Below, in pieces: positions 1 through 5,841 of a stretch of 6,063 nt of DNA. The stretch comes from an uncultured Clostridia bacterium. GTDB lineage: Bacteria; Bacillota; Clostridia; Oscillospirales; CAG-272. The stretch lies in the NCBI GenBank assembly GCA_947304475.1, contig CAMZBE010000093.1, positions 1-6,063 of the forward strand, given 5' to 3'. Both the position numbers and the translations under genes were made by a program. The notes under the pieces are model-generated. The model was not told the origin of the DNA, ran no database searches, and saw only the letters and a list, made by a program, of their open reading frames with translations. The first letter of the stretch is position 1, and every line of letters begins with the position of its first letter.

Positions 1-1
1 G

Positions 2-2605
2 GTGAACGTGATCTGCCCCGATATCTCCGGGGTGATGGGCGCGTTCGGCGCGGCGCTGATCGCGCGCGAAAACGACGACGGGCGCCCCTCGACCATTCTT
101 TCGTTCGAGGAGATCCGCAACCTGTCCTACACCGGGACGACCACGCGCTGCGGCGGGTGTGAAAACAACTGCCTGCTCACGGTCAACACTTTCTCGGGCG
201 GACGGCGGTATATCACCGGCAACCGCTGTGAAAAGAAGATCGCGACGTCGGGCGGCGCGAAGCGCGGAGAGGACCTCTACGCCTACAAGCGGGAGCGGCT
301 CTTCGGCTACGAACCGCTCCCCGAAAAGGACGCGCCGCGCGGCGTCGTCGGGATCCCGCGCGTGCTCAATCTGTACGAAAACTATCCCTTCTGGGCGACC
401 TTCTTCCGGGAACTCGGCTTCCGCGTGATCCTCTCGCCCTACGCGAGCCGGAAGATCTATCAACTCGGCATGGAGTCGATCCCCTCGGAGTCCGAATGTT
501 ATCCCGCCAAACTCGCGCACGGTCATATCGAGTGGCTGATTCGACAGGGGATCACGACGATCTTCCATCCCTCGGTCTTCTACGAATACCGCGAAAGCGA
601 GAATCCGAAAAACAGTTACAACTGCCCTATGGTGATCTCGTACCCCGAGAACATCAAGAACAATATGGAGGACGTGATGGCGGGCAAGATCCGCTATCTG
701 CACCCCTTCCTCACCTTTAAGAGCGAGAGAGAGATCGCCGGACGGCTGACCGAGGTTTGCCGCGAGGCGTGGTCGATCCCCGCGCACGAGGTGCACGCCG
801 CCGTCAAAGCCGCGTGGGCGGAGCAACGGAAGGCGAAGGCCGATATCCGCGCAAAGGGCAGGGAACTGCTCGACCGCATGGAAAAGAAGGGCGAGCGCGG
901 ACTGGTGCTCGCCGGGCGCCCCTATCATATTGATCCCGAGATCAATCACGGGATCCCCGAAATGATCGCGTCTTTCGGTTTCCACGTTCTCTCGGAGGAC
1001 AGCCTGCCGCAGGTCGACCGCACCGGGCGTCCGCTCCGCGTTCTCGACCAGTGGATCTACCATTCGCGGCTCTACGACGCGGCGGAGTACGTCGCGGGAC
1101 GAGAGGATCTCGAAATGATCCAACTCAACTCTTTCGGCTGCGGACTTGACGCCGTGACGACCGACCAGGTCGCCGAGATCCTCGCGAACGCCGGGAAACC
1201 CTATACCGTCCTGAAGATCGACGAGGTGAACAACCTCGGCGCGGCGCGCATCCGCATCCGCAGTCTGATCGCGGCGATGAAGACCAAGCGCCCCGCCTGC
1301 GTTCCCGAAGTGAAGGAATACAGTTACGAGCGCCGCGAGTTCACCCGCGAGATGAAGGACGAGGGGTATACCATCCTCGCCCCGCAGATGTCGCCGCTCC
1401 ACTTCAACGTCCTGCGCCCGGTCTTCCGCCGGCACGGGTTCAACGTCGAACTGCTCGACGACGCCTCAAAGAACGCCATCGACCTCGGGCTCAAGTACGT
1501 CAACAACGACGCCTGCTATCCCTCGGTCATCATGGTCGGACAGATGATGGAAGCGGTGCAGTCGGGCAAATACGATCCCGACCGACTCGCTCTGATGATG
1601 TCGCAGACCGGCGGCTGCTGCCGCGCGAGCAACTACATCGGCTTCGTCCGACAGGCGCTCGGTATGGCGGGCTTCCCGCAGGTCCCGGTCATCTCTCTCA
1701 GTTTCGGCGGAATCGAGCGCAACTCGGGCTTTCGGCTGAACGTGTCGATTTTGCGCGATACCGTGCGGGCGATCGTGATCGGCGATATCTTCATGCGCTG
1801 TCTCTACCGCGTCCGTCCCTACGAGATTACGCCCGGCTCGGCGAACGCTCTGCACGAAAAGTGGGAGAAGATCGCGATCGACGCCCTGACCGATCCGAAA
1901 AAGCGGATGCCCTTCGGGCGGCTCTGCCGTGAGATCGTGCGTGCCTTCGACGAGTTCCCGATCGACGAGACCAAACGCAAACCCAGAATCGGTATCGTCG
2001 GCGAGATCCTCGTCAAGTATATGCCGCAGGCGAACAATCATCTGGTCGACCTGCTCGAAGCCGAGGGCGCCGAGGCGGTGGTCCCCGATTTCCTCGATTT
2101 CTTCACTATGTGTTTCTACAACCGTGATTTCCACCGCAAATACCTCGGCGGAACGCGCAAGAACGCGCTGATCTCCCGCGCGGCGGTCTTCTATCTCGAA
2201 CACCTGCGCGGTCCCGCGGAGGACGCGCTGCGGGCGAGCCGTCGGTTCACCCCGCCGGTTCCGATCGCCGACACGGCGGAAGGTGCCGAACCCTTCCTTT
2301 CGATCGGCAACCAGTACGGCGAGGGGTGGTTCCTCTGCGGCGAGATGGTCGAACTGCTCAAGATGGGCGTTCCGAACGTCGTCTGCATCCAGCCCTTCGG
2401 ATGTCTGCCGAACCACGTGATGGGGAAGGGCGTTATCAAAACCCTGAAAAACACCTATCCGGAAGCGAATATCGCCGCCGTCGACTACGATCCCGGCGCC
2501 AGCGAGGTCAACCAGCTCAACCGGATCAAACTGATGCTGTCCACCGCCCGTGACAATCTGGAAAAGGAGACGTCGGCAGCCGACAAGTCCCGAAAGGAGA
2601 ACTGA
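2..2605 (+). CDS. Acyl-CoA dehydratase activase-related protein (2-hydroxyglutaryl-CoA dehydratase family), C-terminal 867 residues; 5' end outside window
   Basis: This is the C-terminal part of a very large cytoplasmic iron-sulfur protein. Full-length relatives are usually about 1,400-1,500 residues, with one or two BcrAD/BadFG-type ATPase activase domains at the N-terminus. The frame is open at the left edge, and the first visible residues (PDISGVMGAFGAALIARE) look like the end of an activase domain, so the GTG at 2 is not a real start. Visible residues 50-76 carry a cysteine cluster (CGGCENNC, then NRC). A DUF2229-like region follows at about 113-330 (PSESECYPAKLAHGH at 161-175, AGRPYHIDPEINHGIPE at 304-320). 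An HgdB-like dehydratase half then holds FGCGLDAV (378-385), NNDACYPS (501-508), QTGGCCRASNY (535-545) and QPFGCLPNHVMGKG (797-810). The conserved cysteines suggest [4Fe-4S] ligands. Known family members use ATP-driven electron transfer for radical dehydration of 2-hydroxyacyl-CoA, but this fused type has no settled substrate. It is probably co-transcribed with the hydrolase that begins one base downstream. Family assignment is firm; function is open. Confidence 0.93.
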   Translation: MNVICPDISGVMGAFGAALIARENDDGRPSTILSFEEIRNLSYTGTTTRCGGCENNCLLTVNTFSGGRRYITGNRCEKKIATSGGAKRGEDLYAYKRERLFGYEPLPEKDAPRGVVGIPRVLNLYENYPFWATFFRELGFRVILSPYASRKIYQLGMESIPSESECYPAKLAHGHIEWLIRQGITTIFHPSVFYEYRESENPKNSYNCPMVISYPENIKNNMEDVMAGKIRYLHPFLTFKSEREIAGRLTEVCREAWSIPAHEVHAAVKAAWAEQRKAKADIRAKGRELLDRMEKKGERGLVLAGRPYHIDPEINHGIPEMIASFGFHVLSEDSLPQVDRTGRPLRVLDQWIYHSRLYDAAEYVAGREDLEMIQLNSFGCGLDAVTTDQVAEILANAGKPYTVLKIDEVNNLGAARIRIRSLIAAMKTKRPACVPEVKEYSYERREFTREMKDEGYTILAPQMSPLHFNVLRPVFRRHGFNVELLDDASKNAIDLGLKYVNNDACYPSVIMVGQMMEAVQSGKYDPDRLALMMSQTGGCCRASNYIGFVRQALGMAGFPQVPVISLSFGGIERNSGFRLNVSILRDTVRAIVIGDIFMRCLYRVRPYEITPGSANALHEKWEKIAIDALTDPKKRMPFGRLCREIVRAFDEFPIDETKRKPRIGIVGEILVKYMPQANNHLVDLLEAEGAEAVVPDFLDFFTMCFYNRDFHRKYLGGTRKNALISRAAVFYLEHLRGPAEDALRASRRFTPPVPIADTAEGAEPFLSIGNQYGEGWFLCGEMVELLKMGVPNVVCIQPFGCLPNHVMGKGVIKTLKNTYPEANIAAVDYDPGASEVNQLNRIKLMLSTARDNLEKETSAADKSRKEN
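2595..2600 (+). promoter_or_regulatory. Ribosome binding site of the hydrolase gene
   Basis: AGGAGA lies in the last codons of the upstream gene, six bases before the ATG at 2607. It decides the start against the in-frame GTG at 2550 and shows that the hydrolase can be initiated on its own while sharing the upstream transcript. Confidence 0.8.
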
Positions 2606-2606
2606 A

Positions 2607-3743
2607 ATGTCTCTGTCAAAACGCAACGCGATCCTGATCGGTATCGCGGCGGTCTCGGGAGCCGTCGCCGCGATGACCGCGATCTCCTACGCCGTCACGC
2701 GTCTGATGCTCTCGTTTGCCATTGACCGGAAGGATCCGCCGCAGTTTGAAAAGCGGCGTAACGCCTTCGCGGGTTCGGACGAACTGAAAAAGATCTTCGC
2801 CGACCAGATGGAGAACGCCGAAAAACTCAAGTCGCTCCCGTCCGAGGAGATCGCGATCGAGGGATTCGACGGCACGCGGCTGGTCGGGCACTACTTCCGA
2901 ACCGAGGGCGCCAAACGGACGGTGATCGCCTTCCACGGCTGGCGTTCGGCGTGGTATCGCGACTTCGCCATGGTCTACGATTTCTGGTTCAAAAACGAGT
3001 GCAGCGTCCTGTTCGTCGAGCAGAGAGGGCAAAAGGGGAGCAGCGGGGACTATATGGGCTTCGGTCTGCTCGAACGCTTCGACTGTCAGAGTTGGGTGAA
3101 CTATCTGACGGCGCGGGAGGACACCGTGACGCCGCTCTACCTCGCCGGGATTTCGATGGGGGCGTCGACCGTGCTGATGGCGTCGGGATTGAACCTGCCT
3201 GACTGCGTGCACGGAATCCTCGCCGATTGCGGCTTCACCTCTCCCTACGCCATTTGGAAATACGTGACCGAGAAGAACCTGCATCTCCCCTTCACCGGGT
3301 TCCGCGCCATGGTGGCGAACGACATCTGCCGCCGCAAACTGAACAATTCCGACAGCCGCTATTCCTGCGAGGACGCCCTGAAGTGCTGCCGCGTTCCGGT
3401 GCTGTTCGTGCACGGCGCCGCCGATAAGTTCGTTCCGGTCACCATGACCTACAAGAACTATCTTGCCTGCGCGTCCGAAAAACGGCTGGTCATCGTGCCG
3501 GGCGCCGACCACGGAATGAGTTATCTCGTCGAGCGCGACCGCTACGAAAAGGAAGTGCTTGCGTTCTTTGCCGATTGCGACGACCGCGCCCCCGCGCCCG
3601 TGCCGGTGGTCGAAGAGGAGACGCCCGACGAGGCGCCGTCCGTACCCGAGACGCCTCCGGTCGAACCGGCGCCGGAAGGGAAGCCGAAACGCAGAGCCAA
3701 AAAGAAAAAGAACGCGCCCGCCCCCGAGGGGGAAAACGCGTAA
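2607..3743 (+). CDS. Membrane-anchored alpha/beta hydrolase (serine hydrolase, YqkD-like)
   Basis: A 378-residue alpha/beta-hydrolase-fold protein; substrate unknown (esterase, thioesterase or peptidase all possible). The ATG at 2607 is chosen because AGGAGA (2595-2600) lies six bases upstream; a GTG at 2550 would add 19 residues inside the preceding gene. Residues 8-36 are one hydrophobic segment after K5-R6, consistent with an uncleaved signal anchor. The catalytic domain spans about 80-322: oxyanion-loop HGW at 110-112, EQRGQKGSSG at 138-147 (a variant of the usual DxRGHGxS), nucleophile elbow GISMG with Ser183, acid Asp273 in HGAADKFVP, and base His302 in PGADHGMS. So the triad is complete. 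After the domain comes a disordered tail: Pro/Glu-rich from about 329 to 356, then a basic cluster GKPKRRAKKKKN at 358-369. One base separates it from the activase gene, so they share an operon. A strong terminator follows. Fold and triad are clear; topology and substrate are inference. Confidence 0.9.
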   Translation: MSLSKRNAILIGIAAVSGAVAAMTAISYAVTRLMLSFAIDRKDPPQFEKRRNAFAGSDELKKIFADQMENAEKLKSLPSEEIAIEGFDGTRLVGHYFRTEGAKRTVIAFHGWRSAWYRDFAMVYDFWFKNECSVLFVEQRGQKGSSGDYMGFGLLERFDCQSWVNYLTAREDTVTPLYLAGISMGASTVLMASGLNLPDCVHGILADCGFTSPYAIWKYVTEKNLHLPFTGFRAMVANDICRRKLNNSDSRYSCEDALKCCRVPVLFVHGAADKFVPVTMTYKNYLACASEKRLVIVPGADHGMSYLVERDRYEKEVLAFFADCDDRAPAPVPVVEEETPDEAPSVPETPPVEPAPEGKPKRRAKKKKNAPAPEGENA

Positions 3744-3766
3744 AAGAACGCCCGGCAGGGGGAACC

Positions 3767-3783
3767 CGCCCGCGTCGCGGGCG
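3767..3783. repeat. GC-rich inverted repeat downstream of the hydrolase gene
   Basis: CGCCCGCG and CGCGGGCG are perfect inverted arms around a single T, able to form about a 7-bp GC stem with a minimal loop. It sits 24 bases after the hydrolase stop and before the terminator at 3809-3837. No T-run follows, so it is not a terminator by itself. It could be a 3'-end stabiliser or simply a product of high GC content. Confidence 0.5.
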
Positions 3784-3808
3784 ACAGTCGTCGGTCGATC
3801 AAAAAACG

Positions 3809-3837
3809 AAGGGATCCGGAAACCGGATCCCTTTTTT
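3809..3837 (+). terminator. Rho-independent terminator, probably bidirectional
   Basis: GGGATCCGG (3811-3819) pairs perfectly with CCGGATCCC (3823-3831) around an AAA loop. A-T pairs extend the stem, and a run of six T (3832-3837) follows on the + strand. A run of six A (3801-3806) four bases before the core stem gives a T-run on the - strand. It therefore terminates the activase-hydrolase operon and plausibly the convergent spoVG transcript, whose stop codon is 32 bases away. The stem-plus-T-run structure is read directly; function in both directions is inference, and the - strand direction is weaker because a CG interrupts its T-run. Confidence 0.92.
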
Positions 3838-3842
3838 CGTGT

Positions 3843-3858
3843 CGGCGCGGTCGCGCCG
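3843..3858. repeat. GC-rich inverted repeat downstream of spoVG
   Basis: CGGCGCG (3843-3849) and CGCGCCG (3852-3858) are perfect arms around GT. The repeat lies between the spoVG stop (3869) and the shared terminator, and mirrors the repeat at 3767-3783 on the other side. No T-run follows on either strand, so it is at most an accessory hairpin. Confidence 0.5.
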
Positions 3859-3868
3859 TCGATTTCGT

Positions 3869-4207
3869 TCAGCCGAAGAACGCCGCACCCTCGGGATCGG
3901 CGTCGCCCGCGCTTTCCGCGCTCTCCGTGTTTTCCGCGTTCTCCTTCGCCTCGATCTCCGCCGCGCGGTAGGCGTCGAGAACCGCTCCCTCGAGCGAGGC
4001 GCGGAACGCCGCGTTGATGGGGTGGACGATGTCGCGGTAGGTGCCGTCGGGGTTCTTCCGCGAAGGCATCACGATAAAGGTGCGGTCGTGGGCGTAGATG
4101 ACCTTGATGTCGTGCACCGCAAGGGCGTTGTCAAAGGTGACCGAAACGATCGCCTTCATCGGTCCGTCGTCAAACAGTTTTCTGATCTTGATATCGGTGA
4201 TCTGCAT
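3869..4207 (-). CDS. spoVG: Septation/regulatory protein SpoVG
   Basis: A 112-residue SpoVG-family protein. SpoVG is a small site-specific DNA- and RNA-binding regulator that affects septation, sporulation, virulence or envelope genes, depending on the species. Residues 1-85 match the family end to end: MQITDIKIRK at the start, then MKAIVSVTFDNALAVHDIKVI, VMPSRKNPDGTYRDIVHPIN (47-65) and the helix after it. The start at 4207 is chosen because family members begin with M-x-[IV]-T-D. The frame stays open to 4411, but that extension is low-complexity leader with no family match. The likely ribosome binding site is GAGAGG, about 13 bases before the start across an A-rich spacer, longer than usual. 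Residues 86-112 form an acidic, alanine-rich tail with an imperfect AEN/AES repeat; such tails vary widely in this family. The gene is divergent from murC, convergent with the hydrolase, and reads into the terminator at 3809-3837. A good sigma-A-type promoter lies at 4301-4328. Identification is firm. Confidence 0.95.
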   Translation of the reverse strand: MQITDIKIRKLFDDGPMKAIVSVTFDNALAVHDIKVIYAHDRTFIVMPSRKNPDGTYRDIVHPINAAFRASLEGAVLDAYRAAEIEAKENAENTESAESAGDADPEGAAFFG

Positions 4208-4300
4208 GGGTTTTTTGTGTCCTCTCTCTTCTCGCGCGGACGCGTAGGCGTTCCGGATTACAGTATTGCTCCCAAACGTCAATCTCATACAGTCAACTCC

Positions 4301-4328
4301 ATTATACTGGAAAAGAAAGAACAAACAA
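4301..4328 (-). promoter_or_regulatory. Candidate sigma-A-type promoter for spoVG
   Basis: On the - strand, a perfect TATAAT (4306-4301) lies 16 bases from TTGTTT (4328-4323), which matches TTGACA at three of six positions. Transcription would start near 4294 and leave a leader of about 87 bases before the spoVG start. In Bacillus subtilis spoVG depends on sigma-H; I see no convincing sigma-H box here. The -10 match is strong and the -35 is weak. Confidence 0.55.
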
Positions 4329-4372
4329 TGTGCGAAATGTGAATAGTGTATTAATATTATGCGAGGAAAACT

Positions 4373-4392
4373 AAAAAAAGATTTATTTTTTT
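4373..4392. repeat. A7/T7 inverted repeat in the divergent promoter region
   Basis: Seven A (4373-4379) and seven T (4386-4392) flank GATTTA. The tract abuts the candidate murC -35 and lies upstream of both divergent promoters. It could act as an UP-element, a bend or a protein-binding site. As RNA the stem would be weak, so a terminator is unlikely. Confidence 0.45.
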
Positions 4393-4419
4393 GAAAAGAA
4401 AAACAAATCAATGAATAAC
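4391..4419 (+). promoter_or_regulatory. Candidate promoter for murC
   Basis: TTGAAA (4391-4396, five of six to TTGACA) lies 17 bases from AATAAC (4414-4419, four of six to TATAAT), directly downstream of A- and T-tracts that resemble an UP-element. Transcription would start near 4426, giving a leader of roughly 40 bases that begins with the hairpin at 4426-4456. The -10 is imperfect and the region is AT-rich, so chance matches are possible. Confidence 0.4.
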
Positions 4420-4450
4420 AGAATCCCGCCCTGCCGCATATCCTGCCGGT

Positions 4451-4459
4451 AGGGGGTGA
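4451..4459 (+). promoter_or_regulatory. murC: Shine-Dalgarno sequence of murC
   Basis: AGGGGGTGA differs by one base from AGGAGGTGA, the complement of the 16S rRNA 3' end. Its G-core lies eight bases before the TTG at 4465, but it overlaps the in-frame GTG at 4456. This favours TTG as the start. Its G-rich core is also the 3' arm of the hairpin at 4426-4456. Confidence 0.6.
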
Positions 4460-4464
4460 CGGGG

Positions 4465-5841
4465 TTGTTAAAGAACACGCTGCGGGGCGGGGAGGGGACC
4501 GCCCGGCTTTTATTTCCCGGCGCGACGCTTTGGTTTCTCGGGATCGGGGGCGTCGGAATGGCGGCGCTCGCGCGGCTTTCCTCTTTGCGGGGGTTTAAGG
4601 TCGCGGGGGAGGACCGACGGGGGGATCTGCGGGGCGGATTTGCGACTTCCGGAATCGACTTTTTCCCCGAGGGGACCGAGTTGCCAGCCGACGTCTGCGC
4701 CGTGATCTACACCGCGGCGGCGTCGCCCGATCATCCGACGGTGCGGGAGAGCGAAAGACGCGGGATTCCCCTGATCTCGCGTTCGGATCTGCTCGCGTAT
4801 TTGATGAAGGGAAGCGCGGTCCGCGTGACGGTGGCGGGCAGTCACGGCAAAACCACCGTGACGGCGATGCTCGACGCGATCTTCGTGCGGGCGGGGCTCT
4901 CCCCGACGACGGTTTCGGGCGGGACGCTGACGGGCGGGGCTACTTATCGCGTCGGGGACGGACGGGTTTTTCTTGCCGAGGCGTGCGAGTACACCGATTC
5001 GTTTCTTTCGCTTTCCCCGACGCACGCGCTGCTGAATAACCTCGAACTCGACCATACCGACTATTTCCCCGATTTTGCCGCCCTGTCGCGCTCGGCGGGG
5101 AAATACCTTGCCGGGGCGGGAACGCGGATCGTGCCGCCGACCTTGCGGGATCTTGCCGGGGCGGGGGAGGCGCTGACCTTTTCGCCGTCCGGCGAGGGGG
5201 CGGATCTGTTTGCCCGGTCGGTAAACGAAACGCCGCGCGGGGTGACAGCGGATCTGCTTTTTCGGGGAGAGACGGCGGGGGAACTGTCGCTTCCGGTCCC
5301 CGGTCGGCATAACCTTGCAAACGCGCTTGCCGCGATCGCGACGGCGTATTCCGTCGGCGTGCCGATACCGGCTTCCTTGTCGGCGCTCACGGATTTTTCG
5401 CTTCCAGACCGCCGCCTGACCTTGCGGGGGAGGTGGGGCGGTGCGCTCTGGTACGACGACTACGCCCACCATCCGAGCGAGATCGCCGCCTCGCTTTCGG
5501 CTCTGCGTCCCCTTTGCCTCGGGCGGCTCACCGTGGCGTTTCAACCGCATACCTATTCCCGGACGAAGGCGGATCTGCCCGGCTTTGCTTCGGCGTTGCG
5601 GGCGGCGGATCGCGTCTTGGTCCTGCCGGTCTTCCCGGCGCGCGAGACCGACGATCTCGGCGTCTCGAATGAAACGCTCGCCCGGGAGACCGGGGAAAGG
5701 GCGGTGGCTGTCGACGGGCTTTTTGAGGCGGCGGAAGAGATGAAAAAAGCCGCCCGCCCCGGCGACGTGAACGTCGTGATGGGGGCGGGCGACGTGAACG
5801 GGATCTTCGCTTTTTTGGGATCGTCAGCGCGGGAGCCGTGA
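4465..5841 (+). CDS. murC: UDP-N-acetylmuramate--L-alanine ligase (MurC)
   Basis: This cytoplasmic Mur ligase adds L-alanine to UDP-N-acetylmuramate, using ATP, in the first amino-acid step of peptidoglycan precursor synthesis. All three Mur ligase domains are present in 458 residues, the usual size. Residues 26-32 (GIGGVGM) begin the UDP-sugar-binding Rossmann domain. The ATP P-loop is GSHGKTT (125-131). The central domain continues with EACEYTDSF (172-180), NNLELDHTDYF (191-201) and HNLANALAA (282-290). The C-terminal domain has DDYAHHPSEI (331-340), FQPHTYSRT (359-367) and GAGDVN (440-445). TTG at 4465 is preferred because the Shine-Dalgarno sequence at 4451-4459 is well placed for it; GTG at 4456 would add three residues but lies inside that site. 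Either start leaves a lead of 20 or more residues before the Rossmann domain, longer than in many MurC proteins. Phenylalanine is mostly TTT here (16 of 21), unlike the two left-hand genes. The 3' end overlaps the convergent malic enzyme gene. Identification is certain; the start is moderately sure. Confidence 0.95.
   Translation: MLKNTLRGGEGTARLLFPGATLWFLGIGGVGMAALARLSSLRGFKVAGEDRRGDLRGGFATSGIDFFPEGTELPADVCAVIYTAAASPDHPTVRESERRGIPLISRSDLLAYLMKGSAVRVTVAGSHGKTTVTAMLDAIFVRAGLSPTTVSGGTLTGGATYRVGDGRVFLAEACEYTDSFLSLSPTHALLNNLELDHTDYFPDFAALSRSAGKYLAGAGTRIVPPTLRDLAGAGEALTFSPSGEGADLFARSVNETPRGVTADLLFRGETAGELSLPVPGRHNLANALAAIATAYSVGVPIPASLSALTDFSLPDRRLTLRGRWGGALWYDDYAHHPSEIAASLSALRPLCLGRLTVAFQPHTYSRTKADLPGFASALRAADRVLVLPVFPARETDDLGVSNETLARETGERAVAVDGLFEAAEEMKKAARPGDVNVVMGAGDVNGIFAFLGSSAREP

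Larger units (their letters stand above)
4208..4464. other. AT-rich divergent intergenic region between spoVG and murC
   Basis: The 257 bases between the two starts contrast with the GC-rich genes around them: 4311-4420 is mostly A and T, with A-rich tracts on the + strand. It contains the candidate spoVG promoter (4301-4328), a candidate murC promoter (4391-4419), an A7/T7 inverted repeat (4373-4392) and a GC-rich hairpin before murC (4426-4456). I find no tRNA, no credible small gene and no riboswitch I can recognise. Confidence 0.75.

Noticed and set aside
2550..2606. GTG start for the hydrolase inside the activase gene
   Set aside because: No well-placed ribosome binding site, an arginine-rich lead without meaning, and a strong site in front of the ATG at 2607.
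1466..2626. 386-residue open frame on the - strand opposite the activase gene
   Set aside because: It is a GC-driven shadow: rich in R, D, H and V with no family motif, while the + strand frame has clear conserved motifs throughout.
2616..3512. 298-residue open frame on the - strand opposite the hydrolase
   Set aside because: Same shadow effect; arginine-, glycine- and histidine-rich with no recognisable domain, and the + strand has a full catalytic triad.
4271..4300. Two TTGAC motifs on the - strand upstream of spoVG (second promoter or operator repeat)
   Set aside because: Neither has a -10 at proper spacing, and five-base direct repeats are expected by chance.
3575..4342. 255-residue + strand frame across the hydrolase end, terminator and spoVG
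   Set aside because: It runs through a strong terminator and antisense to spoVG, and its arginine-rich translation has no motif.
4373..4392. A7/T7 inverted repeat as a terminator
   Set aside because: A stem made only of A-T pairs is too weak, and it lies between divergent starts where no transcript ends.
4208..4411. N-terminal extension of spoVG to an ATG at 4411
   Set aside because: The added residues cross the candidate promoter, match nothing in the family, and SpoVG proteins begin at the MQITD position.
4510..5550. 346-residue open frame on the - strand opposite murC
   Set aside because: Extremely R/P/G-rich translation with no domain; murC explains the region completely.
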